NCBI GenBank assembly: GCA_029204225.1
Contig: CM055092.1
Span: forward strand, 41,012,016 to 41,076,015
DNA from: Diphasiastrum complanatum
Lineage: Eukaryota; Streptophyta; Lycopodiopsida; Lycopodiales; Lycopodiaceae
Length of the DNA stretch: 64,000 bases
Direction of reading: 5' to 3'
Under the pieces are notes generated by a model that worked only from the letters and a program-made list of their open reading frames with translations, was not told where the DNA came from and searched no databases. The position numbers were made by a program, and so were the translations under genes. Position 1 is the first letter of the stretch. The number at the start of each line of letters is the position of its first letter. Shown here piece by piece: positions 35,939 through 47,274 of the stretch.

Positions 35939-37320
35939 ATGGCTGCCCTTGGAACTGCCCCTGGAGGTGCTCCATAGGAGGTCAATCCGATTATTGTTAG
36001 AAGAGCACCCCGATTGAATCTGCCCAAATATAATGGATTAACGGATCTAGTTCGATTTCTTCATATCTATGCTGAATCTTGTGAGGTCTATGGTAAGATT
36101 TATCCTCAAGATAAACTCAAGCTGTTTCCTATGGCCTTAACAGGCGCAGCACAAGATTGGTACTATAACCAAGATGAAACTGAACGTACAGATTGGGAGG
36201 TTGTTAAACGAGCCCTTATCACATGGTTCAAACCGCGGAAGTTTATGGAAGACCCTTTCCTACCTTTAAGTAGAATTAAATTGGGAAAGTGGAAAATGGT
36301 TCGAGATTATATCGAAAGGGTGAAACGTCTTAGATCTGAATGCGAGTCTGAGCTGATTAATGAAAATGCCATGATTATGTGGTCTTTGTCAGGTCTACCT
36401 AAACGGATCCGACGTGAACTGAAATGCCATAATGAGTACGCACTTTTGCAAAATGCGATGGACGATGCAATTCGGGAGGAGGATGAAGATTCAGATGATG
36501 AGCCGAATGTCAGTATGTTGCCTTATACAGCAGGGCAGACTACTACGACATCCACCACTATTGCATCAATGAATGCCAATGCTACTGCAGAAATGATGCT
36601 CAATGAGTTCAAGAAACTTGGGAAGACCCAGCAGAAACAGATGGAAAAGTTGCAGTTGCAATTTGATGAGAAGATCAAAGCATTGGAAAATTTCCACGGA
36701 GAAGCGAACAAGAAATTTGAGAAGTTTGCAAAGACTTTTCCTACCAGGGAAAATATTTGGTGTTCTATTTGTACAGAAAATCACACAGTGAACAAGTGTC
36801 CTCAATTGAAAAAATGAATGGAAATCAGTATTTGCCATCTGTGTAATTCACCTGACCATGAGACTGCCTTTTGCAACTTCAACCCTCAGATGATTCAGCA
36901 ACGGTATGCCCAGATGGGATATTGAGATCCACAATATGGAGGCAATCCAGCAGCAAGACTACGACAATCTACTCTTGGATACCCGGAGCGTCTAGCCTTG
37001 CCTGCCCCACCAAGCACTCCGCTCCTCCTGCCAATTTGATGGAACCAAAACCTTACGGAAGTGCTAAGTAATGGAGCTATGGTAATGATCAGGAAGGTTG
37101 ATCTTCAAAACAGTATGTCATTTATGCTGTCGCTCAACAACAAGCCTCGAGAAATTGGGCCAGAGCACCACTTGGATGCTTTGCATGTGGAGAAAATCAC
37201 AGAGTTGCAGAATGCCCAAATAAAGAAAAATTTGTACCATTCTGCCGTGATTGTGGATATGGGCATTGCTATAAAGATTGTCCAACAAGACAGAAGCCAC
37301 CACCAGCTACAGCACCTGTA
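35939..37320 (+). pseudogene. gypsy gag with four zinc knuckles
   Basis: The ATG at 35,939 (MAALGTAPGGAP) is in frame with the gag core: LPKYNGLTDLVRFLHIYAES, LKLFPMALTGAAQDWYYNQD, ITWFKPRKFMEDPF (retrotransposon gag, 36,014-36,450), then a coiled segment and zinc knuckles. Knuckle 1 is CSICTENHTVNKC (36,765), 2 is CHLCNSPDHETAFC (36,836), 3 is CFACGENHRVAEC (37,177), 4 is CRDCGYGHCYKDC (37,241). Numbers 1, 3 and 4 have spacing CX2CX3HX4C; only number 2 is the standard CX2CX4HX4C. Gag forms the particle and knuckles bind RNA. Breaks: TAG at codon 13, TGA after knuckle 1 (36,815), TGA near 36,925, and a frame change between 36,960 and 37,150. Four knuckles is unusual; one or two is the norm in plant gypsy gag. 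Confidence 0.88.
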
Positions 37321-37323
37321 AAT

Positions 37324-40300
37324 TTGATAACAATCAAGCAAGGATCGGTAGCTCATAATAAACCAAGTGCACCCTTGATGGTGGTCACCAGAGCACAAAA
37401 GCAAAAAGAACCAATAGTGGATTCAGTACCTGCTGATTCTATACCATTGAACGATACACCAACAGCATCAAAAATTTATCCAAATCTTAATGCAGAAAAA
37501 CGAAGATATCAAGATATGAGACAGTGGATTAAGCATCTGCAAGAAGAAGAGGAACTTGAAGCTGCTAAAGTAACAGCTAAATTTCGGTCTTCACCATTGC
37601 AGCCTTCAAGAAATTTACGTACGGATATGAATGATCAATTACATCATCACGAAGAACCCTTCAAGATGATGGAACCGGAAGCACCGCATACAAAATTACT
37701 CATGAATATTTCGACTAGCAAGATCAATATTTCATTGGGAGAGCTCCTAAAGTTGGTGCCAAAAGCAAAAGAAGTCTTAGCGCAAAAGTTAGCTCAAGAA
37801 GAATCATAAGACCATTAGGAGCCACTCTTTTGTGCTGGATTTGAAGAATCTAACGATGTACTACATGTTGGAGTAGCTTGGGAAAGTGAACAAAAGAATA
37901 TCACTCTGCCAATACAACATAGACAATTGTCTAAAGAAGCAGCCATGATAGATGGTGTTTCAGGAGTTAACTTGATTTCTACAAAGGTATGTACAAAATG
38001 GGGCCTTACAAAGATTAAGCCTGCTACTTTTGCTATTAAGCTAGCTGATCAAACGACGGTTCATCCACAAGGAATGGTGGAAGATATACCTGTAAGGATT
38101 GCAGGAGTACAGTTCGTCATGACTTTTGTCATGATGGACTTACCAGAAGCACCAAATGTCTACCGAGTTCTCTTAGGACGTCCATGGTAACAAGTTGCGC
38201 AAGTAGTTCATAACTAGAATATCGACAAAATCACTTTTGAAAATCGTGAACGTGCAATTAAAACTGATCCTACGACTTGGACTGTCAAGCCAGTGGTTCA
38301 AAAAGTGGATGACGATTCATCAACAACGGATCACACTTGTGATCGACCAGAGAAAAAATTGGGAGTTCACTATGATTCTCAAACGGATACTGTCAATTGG
38401 AACGAAGCTCTTGCACCAATTGATTGTACAGCAGGATATATGTGTCAACAAGATATTCAATCAAAGATGAGCGAGATTTCCTTGTTAGATCGAACTTTGG
38501 ATATGCCAATCATGTTTTCACTAAATGTGTTGAATGTAGCCTGGATATCAACAAAACCTATACCAGATCCAATTGAGGATGATCTCATACCAATGAGCCA
38601 TGCCTTAACTTATGATGGCAATGCAGAACTTACGGATAAACAGATTCTACATCATATGGATCCGACCAGATTTGGAGTGCGTAATGTTCCTGATGAACCA
38701 ACAATCAAATCGCCCAAAGCAGTTATATTAAAGGGAGACAGGATGACAAGTTCGATGACGAAGAAACAAGCAAAGCAACATTATAATACGATCCTGAAAT
38801 GGGAAAATCCCCCTCAAAAGTTTGATTTAAAGGAAGTGCCACCTCTATTGAATAAAGACAAAGGAAAAGTCATGAATGATTCTTCAAGTCAGATTTCCAA
38901 CAAGACATCATCATCTAGGAAGTCTTCACCTGAGAAGAAAGATTTATCATCCCGGAAGTCATCACCTCCACGATCAATTCCTGCTAAGAAGACTAAACGA
39001 AGATCCAAGACAAGTCCTTTCAAAAATGAACAAGCAAATGTAGTCCAGCATGATATGCCAGAGCATTTTAAACGTTATACACTGGATGATGTGGTTATCA
39101 TGTTACCTAAAGCACATTGTGAACATGAAGAACACATGCCAAAATCTAAAGAGGTTTATGATGGCCCAGCTAGGACGCAGGCAATGAATCTTGTAGAACC
39201 AGGAGAACCAAAAAAGATTGTACAAGTGGGATCACAACTTACTCCTGAACAGTATCAAGCACTCCATTTGCTACTTACTAAGTATCAAGATTGTTTTGCA
39301 TGGACTTATCAAGATTTGAAGGGTATTCTGACATCAGTCATTGAACATACCATACCTTTAGTACCTGATGCAGTACCAAAGGTTACAAAGTTCTATCGTT
39401 GTAATCCTAATGTGGCAGATCTGATAAAGAAAGAACTTCAGAGATTGCTTGACGCCGATTTCATTTATGAGATCGAGCATACCGAATGGATTTCACCGAT
39501 TGTCATTGTTCCTAAGAAAAATGAGAAATTGCGCATCTGTGTGAATTTCAAAGCATTGAATAAAGTGACACAGAAGGATCACTTTCTGTTACCTTTTACT
39601 GAAAGCATTTTGGATCGTCTTGCTGGAGAGGAAGCTTATAGTTTCTTGGATGGATTTAGTGGTTACAACCAGGTTAAGATTGCACCTGCCGATCGCCACA
39701 AAACTGCTTTTGCAACAGAATGGGGCACCTATGCTTACAAAGTAATGCCGTTTGGACTCTGTAATGCACCAAGTTCATTCCAAAGAGTAATGCAATTTGC
39801 CTTTAAAGATTATCTGTAGAAATTCTTTGAAGTTTATTTGGACGACTTGGGAGTTCATAGTACAGATACAGACCACCTGGATCGATTGGAGAAAGTCTTT
39901 GAAAGATGCCGCAAATATCAGATTTCTCTAAATCCAGAAAAATGCCAGATATGGGTTTCTCACGGAGTGGTGCTTGGACATGTGATATCAAGACATGGTA
40001 TTGCCACCGATTACTCTAAGATCAAAGTTATTGTGGAATTGCCACCGCCAGCAACAATTCGAGGAGTTTATGTGTTTATGGGTCATGCGAACTACTATCG
40101 AATTTTTATTATCTTCTTTGCATATTTAGCATGACCTATATACAGATTAACTATTGTTCCTATTTGGACAGTAGAGGCGTTAGAAGCCTTTGAAAAGTTA
40201 AAAAAAAAACATTATCTTCAGCACCAATACTGCGTTCTCCAGATTGGACATTAGAGTTTCATGTTCATACGGACGCCTCAAAATACGCCATTGGATCAGT

Positions 40301-41909
40301 TTTGACGCCGCCAGGTGACTATAAGAAGGATTATCCTATACGATTTGCAAGCAGACAGCTTATAGATTCAAAGAAGAATTATTCAACAACAGAACGTGAA
40401 GCGTTAGCCATGATTTTTTCTATTTGGAGATTTCATCACTATCTCATGGAAACGCACTTTGCATTTTATACGGATCATCAACTGTTACTTTATTTGGTAA
40501 ATAAGACGTGTAATATTGGACGTATTGCAAGATGGTTATTATTATTGACTGAATTTGACTTTCGAATTGTGGTCAGAAAGGGGAAGCAACATTATCTAGC
40601 CAATCATGTTTCACGAATTGAATTCGCACCAGTTAATACTGAAGTGGATGATGAACTGCCAGATGTTGCGTTGTTCTATGTTGAAGCAGTACCTGAGTGG
40701 GTGGCAGATATTGTTGAGTATCTGATGCTAGGACAATCGAGTGACTCTTTGACAAAAGTACAGAAAAGACAATTGATTCATAAGGCTCAACCTTATCAAT
40801 TAATTGTAGGACAATTGTATCATCGTCGATCAGATAATATTTTACGAAGATGTGTTTTACCGCATGAAGTACCGGATCTAATCATGTTTTCACATGATGG
40901 CATGGGTGGAGGACACTTCTCTACAAATATTACTATTCGCAAACTTTTGCAATCCGGTTGTTGGTGGCCTACGCTTCATAAGGACATAGAAAATTTTTTT
41001 CAGACATGTGATGTCTGCCAACGAGCACGACGACCTACTCGACATAATTATGAACCCTTACATCTGGTTTTATCGCAAGCACCATTTGAAAAATGGGGAC
41101 TGGAGTATGTTGGTCCTATTCATCCCGCTACTCAAGGATCTCAGGCTCGCTACATTATCGTCGCAACTGATTATATGACCAAGTGGGTTGAAGCCAAAGT
41201 TGTCAAAGTAGCTGATGCGAAATCTACAGCTAAGTTTCTATATGAAAATATTATAGTCAGATTTGGATGTCCGATCGAAATTGTCAGTGATCGGGGTACA
41301 CACTTTGTTAATCAAACAATAAAGTGTTTACTGGAAGTTTTTTTTGTTATACACAGATTTAGTACTCCCTATTATCCCAGAGAGAATGGCCAAGCTGAAT
41401 CTTCCAATAAGATTCTTTGCACCATTATGACAAAGACAGTTGAAGCGAGTCGCTCTGATTGGGAACATAAACTGTATGCAGCATTATGGGCATTCAAAAC
41501 CGCTTACAAAAATAGTACAAATCAAACACCTTTTCAACTGGTTTATGGTCAAGATGATGTTATGCCAATTGAATTTTTAATTCCATCTTTACACATAGCA
41601 GCAACGGAACGATTAAATGATGATCAGTCTTTACAACTTCGCCACGATGCGTTGCACAAAGTATGTGAAACCCGATTGATGGCAGTTCATGCCTTAACAG
41701 CAGAGAAAGCACGCCGCAAGGCATGGCACGATCGACGATTGCATAAGAAAGATCTGGAAGCAGGAGATCTTGCATTGATGTACAAAACCAAGCTGATCAA
41801 GGGTAAGTTGAAGTTTATTGGAGAAGGCTCATATAAAGTGAAGGAAATCCTAAACTATGGCGCAGTAATTCTTGAGCACTTGGATGGGAAACGATTGATA
41901 CTCCAGTAA
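37324..41909 (+). pseudogene. gypsy pol (protease-RT-RNase H-integrase)
   Basis: In order: a spacer, protease (MIDGVSGVNLIS at about 37,947, ending VYRVLLGRPW at 38,188), and a Lys/Ser-rich linker (38,860-39,020). RT follows: WISPIVIVPKKNEKLRICVN at 39,488; FLDGFSGYNQVKIAPADR; YKVMPFGLCNAPSSFQ; EVYLDDLGV with YLDD at about 39,835. RNase H (FHVHTDASKYAIGSVL, YSTTEREALAMIFSIW, TDHQLLLYLVNK) spans 40,255-40,620. Integrase has the HHCC finger (HDGMGGGHF...CDVCQ, 40,890-41,020) and core positions GLEYVGP, VSDRGTHF and NGQAESSN; the first catalytic Asp is replaced by Glu. No chromodomain. Breaks: stops at 37,807, 37,816, 38,188, 38,215 and 39,817, one near 40,132, and a frameshift at a 10-A run (40,199-40,210). 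A continuous frame of 535 codons covers RNase H-integrase to the TAA at 41,909. Confidence 0.93.
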
Positions 41910-42580
41910 ATGGTAGCCGATTACGCAAGTTTCGGCAGCCTGCTCTGCCAGTTCAGCAAGCCTGATCTTAATATATTTTTTCATTTTATTTGTTTTCAAT
42001 TTTTTGTTTTCAGTATTTAATTTGCTGACTTTTTTTGGAAAAAGACAGTGGAAAAAAAATAATAATAAAAAGAAGAAAGAAAGAAAAAAATAAGGAAAGA
42101 CTGATGAGCAAAAATCAGGAAGTCATCAGCATAAGAAAACGGAAGCCCAGTATTTTTATGGAAAATGAAAATACTGGGCTTCCGTTTGGCCAATACAGTA
42201 TTAGAAACCTTCGCTGAGCTCTCAGACTATACATCCACCCTTTATTTATATAAATTGAGGTGGGCGAAGGTTTCTGACAAGAGAAAATTCAATTTTTGAT
42301 TCAGACAAATGTTCAGTGATATGCCATTTTGGGAACCTTCGCTGAGCATCATAACGTCATTACGAACCTTCGCTGACCTACTAGATGATCATAAAATGTC
42401 AAAATTAGGTTGTCCATAGGTTCAGATTGTGGAAAAAAACATTTATGATAGTACCTAGGCGAAGGACCCTCCTGGGCGAAGGTTCATCCTTCGCCAGCCC
42501 TAGAAAACGTTCGCCTGATAGGTTCAGATCCCTAAAAACCTTCGCCAAGATTTTTATAGCCTACTTTTTACAGTACTGTA
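41910..42580 (+). other. non-coding spacer between pol and ORF3
   Basis: Holds an A/G-rich run (42,035-42,115), the perfect hairpin at 42,137-42,187, and about eight copies of ACCTTCGCTGAG/GGCGAAGG-type motifs (for example 42,205, 42,263, 42,333, 42,373, 42,459, 42,474, 42,489 and 42,538), matching the leader before gag. It could serve as leader of a second transcript or as a re-initiation region for the downstream frame; that is inference. Confidence 0.65.
42137..42187. repeat. perfect 20-bp stem-loop
   Basis: Arms 42,137-42,156 and 42,168-42,187 are exact reverse complements; the loop is 11 bases (TATGGAAAATG). Survival without a mismatch in an element with many stop mutations suggests either recent origin or sequence correction between arms. 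Confidence 0.95.
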
Positions 42581-42791
42581 CATGCCTACAAATTTTTGTT
42601 TAGAACTAATCAGCCCAACTACTATTCAGTGTAATGGACCCACCAAATTCATCTGTAAGTTGGTTGAATTCGATTCATTCCTCACTTGTGCTCGAAGCTC
42701 TTGCAAATTTTTCTTGCGACCAAAGCCTTCCAAATTTCCTGCATTGCCTTCTGATACATTCTCACGCGGTTGTAATTCCTTTCTGATCATC

Positions 42792-45640
42792 ATGTCTTCT
42801 ACCGATACTTCCCAGTCTCCACGCTATACTATCCATCCTTATGTCCCATCTGCAACGGACATCATGATTCTTCCTAGCACAAGCATGGTCACTCAGTGGA
42901 TGACCCTTGCGGAGCCTCTACTTACTGCAATGGGTATTCATGAGAGAGCCTTTTCAGGGGGACACATCAATATGGATTTCATCACTCTTGCCTTTAGTAC
43001 GTGGAAGGAAGAGAAATCCAAGTTTTACATCACCTTCCAACGAGCCACACAAAAGGTGCGCGTCACTGAGGCTGCACTTGCAGCTATAGGAATCTCATCC
43101 GGTACACACGCCTCACCCAATCACAAGCATTCCCAACAGGCCATCAAGCCATACATTGACCTCACCAACGATCTGCATTGGACTAATGATGGTTACCTTC
43201 TGGAAGCCATCACTGAGCCTTCCATCCACACCGCTATCCAATTGTTGAATCATTTCCTGATGGTTGGCAACCTCAGAAAAGACCGCATCACATCTCAAAT
43301 CCTTCACAAGATAGTGGAGTCCCACATCAAGTTGGCCAAAGCCCCTCTTGAACCATATAACTAGTTCAAGACTGTTTCTGGTGAGCTCAAGTGAGCTATT
43401 AAGGCCTATATAAAGCAGCAGTTCGTCGCTGGCTCTCTATTGTCCCTCTTAGCCGCTTCTCACTTAGAAAACAGAATCCATGGCTTCCACTTGGATTTTG
43501 TGCTTTCGGTTTACGAAGAAGCACCAGCCAAGTCATCTCACCAGGCCTCAGGTTCTCATAGTCATCGTCGTCCACGCAGCGAGATGGTAATTCATGACTC
43601 GCCTTCCGCATCACGACATCGTACTAGGCATACCTCATCAGCTACGCTTCCACTCCCTGCTGTTGTTCGCACTGAACTTCCCATTCCCTTCGTCTTTGAT
43701 GCTTCCCTCGCCTCTGCTCCCATACAAGGACAATCTGTGACCATTGGGCCTACCATTCCCATCATAGTTGCCCAGGCCGCCTCACCCCCGCACACTGAAG
43801 CAACCTCACCCAACACACAGTTCTTCATGGATATGTTCGATGACTCCGACCCCCTTGGGGCCACCGAAATCTTTGAGATCCCCCAGAGCCCAGCACCCTT
43901 TGCACCCCAATCCCCTGGAAGAGGACTCGGGCATATCCATGAATCTATTGTTGGTGTCGAAGATGCCAGTCAGCAACCACACACACAAGGTAGCCCAGCC
44001 ACACTTCGAGTCGACACAGTTGTCAAGTCACCAAGGCAGTTCGACGACACGGTGCCTGAAGGGTTTGAAGACGAGGATATTTTTGAAGAAGAAGAGACTT
44101 TGGCACCTATTCCACGCCTACCACAGACAGTACCATTAGAGTCTCCTGTTGCTACCACCTTCATGACTGTCGATTCTGGTTTAGGATCTGAAAATACTCT
44201 GATCAGTAAAAAAATTGTCCAGCTAGATCGAGAGGTGAAGATAGCCAAGCAACATGAAGAAAATACTGAAAGCAAAAAGACATTGGCCCAGCAACAAGCT
44301 GATCACTTGGAAACCTACATCAGCTCCCTACAAAATGCCCTAACAACCACACAAGATCAAGTAGATAAGGTAGTGCAAGATGCCAAGCAACAGGTGCAGC
44401 TGCTGAAGGGGCAATTACAAATGGCCGAACAAGATCGCACATGGCTTCAAGTGAATTGGATGCGACGACCCTTGAGCGTGATGCGTATCTGCAAACACAA
44501 ATACCCAATCATCCGGTCACATCGACGGAGATTGTATATTTGTTCAAGAAAGTGGAAACATAAAAAGTGGCCCTTCAGGGATTCCAAGGCCGTTTTGATA
44601 GGTTCAAAGGAGCAGCTTCAACCGAGTTGGAAAAGGCAAAAGAGACCATCAACGCCTATGAAAAAGTCGTCGTTCAAGTGTTGGAAGCCGGACCACAAAT
44701 CCCCATCCCGGTCATGCTGCAATTCTCCCCTTCGTGCCAAAAAGTTATACAGATGGATACAGGGGTTGATTCGAGCATGGACCAGGGGGGAGCTCTAGAT
44801 CTGGCAGATCAACCGCCAACTATATTGGTAGTACAAGTGGGTCCATCCTCATCAAGGACAGGCCATTTATTCAGAAGGCCCATCAGTGTCGAGGACCAGA
44901 TCCAGACCTTCTTAAAGCAGCATCCACATGAGTCCTTGTGTGGTGGATGGGTTCTCAAATTTAAGACCTCCGAGATCGAGGCCGACAAAGAATTGGACAA
45001 AATACCTGCACTGGGAGAGCAGCCGGCATGGAGAATCACGGTTTTTGAGAAAACTCTGGAATCAATTAGGAGTTACGTCGCCAGCCCTCGCCAGTTGCGG
45101 GTAGATCCTTATTACGTGCCAATGCCGCAAAGACAAAAATGGAAAGATTTGGGATTGGCTATGGATAAAATCACCATCCATACGTCCAATTGGCCAATCA
45201 TCCACCAACCTTATAGCTGAAATATTTCAGTGGGTTTTCACCGGGCCTTACAGGCATATCAGAGAGAGTATGTCCACTCTCCGGATCCAACAGTGCGACA
45301 ATCGGCAATGTTTGCAAAAGATCTAACTCTGTTGGCGTCAGTGGCAACCAAATGGGACGATTGCCTTCCTACCCTGGCATTTGATCCAAATAAGCCGATG
45401 GCCTCAGAGCAAATCAAAGATCAGCTACCAATTTTTCGACTGCATTTTCGTGCGACTATGATGGGAGGCTCTTGGGAATCCCACTTCACCTCATGGACAG
45501 CTTCCAAGTGGATTGCCGGAGCCCACCGTTGTTTCCTGCCACATAATTTGGATTTCAATACTACACGTCTTGACTTTATGGAGAAGGTGCAATATCATTT
45601 AATTAAGATTCGGCGCGAAGCCAATGAAAGTCCCCAATAA
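42792..45640 (+). pseudogene. third gypsy ORF downstream of integrase, unknown function
   Basis: Not recognised. One frame runs from 42,582 (probable start the ATG at 42,792, MSSTDTSQSPRYTIHP) to about 44,440, with stops at 43,362 and 43,392. After a frameshift near 44,440 it continues in another frame, with stops at about 44,560 and 45,218, to the TAA at 45,640: about 950 codons originally. Parts: an N-terminal globular region (MVTQWMTLAEPLLTAMGI, SKFYITFQRATQKVRVTEAA; to about 43,500), a Pro/Ser/Thr-rich linker (43,530-44,150), a heptad-rich coiled coil (LDREVKIAKQHEENTESKK to LKGQLQMAEQDR, 44,220-44,440, continuing as ELDATTLERDAYL), and a C-terminal globular region (GWVLKFKTSEIEADKELD, MMGGSWESHFTSW). 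No membrane segment or signal peptide, so it does not look like an env-type protein. Few breaks over about 2.8 kb imply it was a real protein of the element. Plant Tat/Athila relatives carry extra ORFs of unknown function; homology could not be tested. Confidence 0.75.
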
Positions 45641-45676
45641 CTGCATATTGTAGGTGTCATGGGACCACCACCAGTT

Positions 45677-45690
45677 TTGGTGGGGGATAC
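45677..45690 (+). promoter_or_regulatory. polypurine tract
   Basis: TTGGTGGGGGATAC immediately before the 3' LTR start; the form TTTTGGTGGGGGA is typical of Athila/Tat-type plant elements. It primes plus-strand DNA synthesis. Confidence 0.85.
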
Positions 45691-46396
45691 TGTTGGGGGG
45701 TTTGCGGATCCTAAGGCAACCCTAACCCTAGTTAATAAGTGAGAGATTTGGCACCTTGTGTGTGTAAGTCCAACCCAATGATCACATAGTTATTTGATTA
45801 ATTAGAATGATAATAAAAGGACTTCAGGCCTTTTTGCGGGACTTTTAATGTCGCAGGGCCTAAATGTCAAGTTAGTGAATTAAAGTTGGGTTTCCCTCCA
45901 ATTTTGATGGTTCCCACACTTTTTTAAATTTGAATAAAAAGAGAGGCAAGACTGGACCAATAGGATTCAGAGGCCAGGGTCCTCCTCTCTACTATAAAAA
46001 AGGACCAACTCAAGTTGCTCCTCATGTTTATTTTCTCATTTCAATAAAGCAGATTGGTTCTCTTTAGAAATGGATTGATGAATGTCCTTGCTTTTCCTCT
46101 CTTTCTTCCATTTCTCATGCTTTCTTTGAATTTTGCTAATTGTTGGATTTGATCATTATTGAAATTGCTATTTCTTATGTTTTTTGTGAGAGAGAAAGGG
46201 AGAGAGAGAAGAGTAAGTTTCTATCATTGTTGTGAATTTAGGGTTAATGGAAGTAGGGTTAATGGATGTAGTGTTAATGCTTAGTGTTAATGGATGTTAG
46301 TGTTAGATCCTCTATTCATGTTGAAATCTGAACTATACTATCGCTCTCATGGGAACAAACCTCCGCGTGACAACTAACTCCGTCTCTTTGATGCTA
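45691..46396 (+). repeat. 3' LTR of the gypsy element
   Basis: 706 bp, starting TGTTGGGGGGTTTGCG and ending TTTGATGCTA. Compared with the 5' LTR it has a short deletion (GG in GAGAGGGATTTGG) and an insertion duplicating a GGGTTAATGGA-type unit near 46,250. Confidence 0.9.
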
Positions 46397-46460
46397 GATT
46401 GACTAGATCTTGGATTCAGGTCAGGCAAGAAAAGAAACCCACTACAAACATCCCCCCTTA
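46397..46460 (-). repeat. truncated copia 3' LTR start and polypurine tract
   Basis: The minus strand shows PPT TAAGGGGGGA (46,460-46,451) then TGTTTGTAGTGGG (from 46,450), an LTR start that is cut at 46,397 by the gypsy 3' LTR. It ends the copia fragment to the right. Confidence 0.6.
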
Positions 46461-46479
46461 ATCTCGATCCATAAATGAA

Positions 46480-47274
46480 TTGATCTTCAGACTAAGCGAT
46501 GTACAAAGTCTGTTGTGTGCATCAATGCTCAGTGCCTTGATAAATACATCTATCGTCATGTCTTTCATTTGATAGTATGTCAAGCTTATCTCTTTGTCGA
46601 GAACTTTACTCCTGACATAATGATATCGAATCTCAATGTGCTTAATCCTAGAGTGAAATCTAGGGTTGGTCGATCAGGCAATAGCACTCTGATTATCACA
46701 GAACATAATTGTCAGAGTTTACTAATTTAAACTAATGTCTGACAGTAAATTTCTCAACCAAATTTTTTCTTTAATGGCTTCAGAAACAACAATGTACTTT
46801 ACTTTTGTGGAGGAAAGAGCAATAGAGGTTTGCTTACAACTATTCCAAAAGATAGGACCATCGTTGAAGAAGAATGTAAATTTGAATTTGGATTTACGAG
46901 TACCTACCTTGCATCAGAATATCCACTGAGCCGATGAATTGTCGTTGTCAACTTCCTCATAGAAGATGAATAGGTCCGTTGTAGCTTGAATGTATCTCAG
47001 AACTCGAATAAGAGCCTTCCAAAATCAGTCGTCTTGTTCTATCTCACTGGATTTGAATTCCTAGACAGTAGTGAGCTTCGTCCAGATCGGTCATGTCGAA
47101 TTCGAAAGACCACATCTGTTTGGCATCCTTCACCTGATAGGTACTATTGCTGAAAAGCAATGGGTCATCGACATACAAGGTGATAATAATGAAGCAATGA
47201 TGCACGGACTTGAAGTAGATATTCAAATCGATAGAGCTTGGTTGAAAACCATGTTTGTAGTGAATGAGCAACAC
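46480..47274 (-). pseudogene. Ty1/copia RT-RNase H fragment
   Basis: Minus strand, from 47,274: GFQPSSIDLNIYFKSVHHC, ITLYVDDPLLFSNST (YVDD, about 47,165), FEFDMTDLDEAHYCLGIQI. A deletion then joins to RNase H: LIRVLRYIQATTDLFIF, NSCKQTSIALSSTKVKYIV, IKEKIWLRNLLSD (about 46,780), DNQSAIA, IKHIEIRYHYVRSKV, MTIDVFIKAL (about 46,540). It is similar to the RT at 5480-6060. The N-terminal border at about 47,262 is a junction with CACTA transposase sequence. Stops occur at several points. Confidence 0.85.

Larger units (their letters stand above)
34137..46396 (+). mobile_element. complete 12.3-kb Ty3/gypsy retrotransposon with an extra ORF
   Basis: Bounded by LTRs 34,137-34,828 and 45,691-46,396, which are nearly identical apart from scattered substitutions and small indels. 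Order: 5' LTR, PBS of Asp-tRNA type, long leader, gag, protease, RT, RNase H, integrase, non-coding segment with a perfect hairpin, a third frame of about 950 codons, PPT, 3' LTR. There is no chromodomain after integrase and no second RNase H, so it is a non-chromoviral element (Athila/Tat/Phygy/Selgy side of the plant gypsy tree). Flanking pentamers (aacac and gattg) do not match, so no target duplication is visible. Gag-pol and the third frame carry stops and frameshifts, so the copy is inactive. It lies between a copia LTR fragment (left) and a truncated minus-strand copia LTR (right). Confidence 0.9.

Noticed and set aside
46440-47262. A 12-base inverted repeat CACTACAAACAT / ATGTTTGTAGTG that would look like CACTA-element termini enclosing 0.8 kb.
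   Set aside because: The left copy is the start of a minus-strand copia LTR (TGTTTGTAGTG after a TAAGGGGGGA tract), the right copy lies across a coding junction, and the flanking triplets (acc, aat) do not match. Best explained as coincidence.
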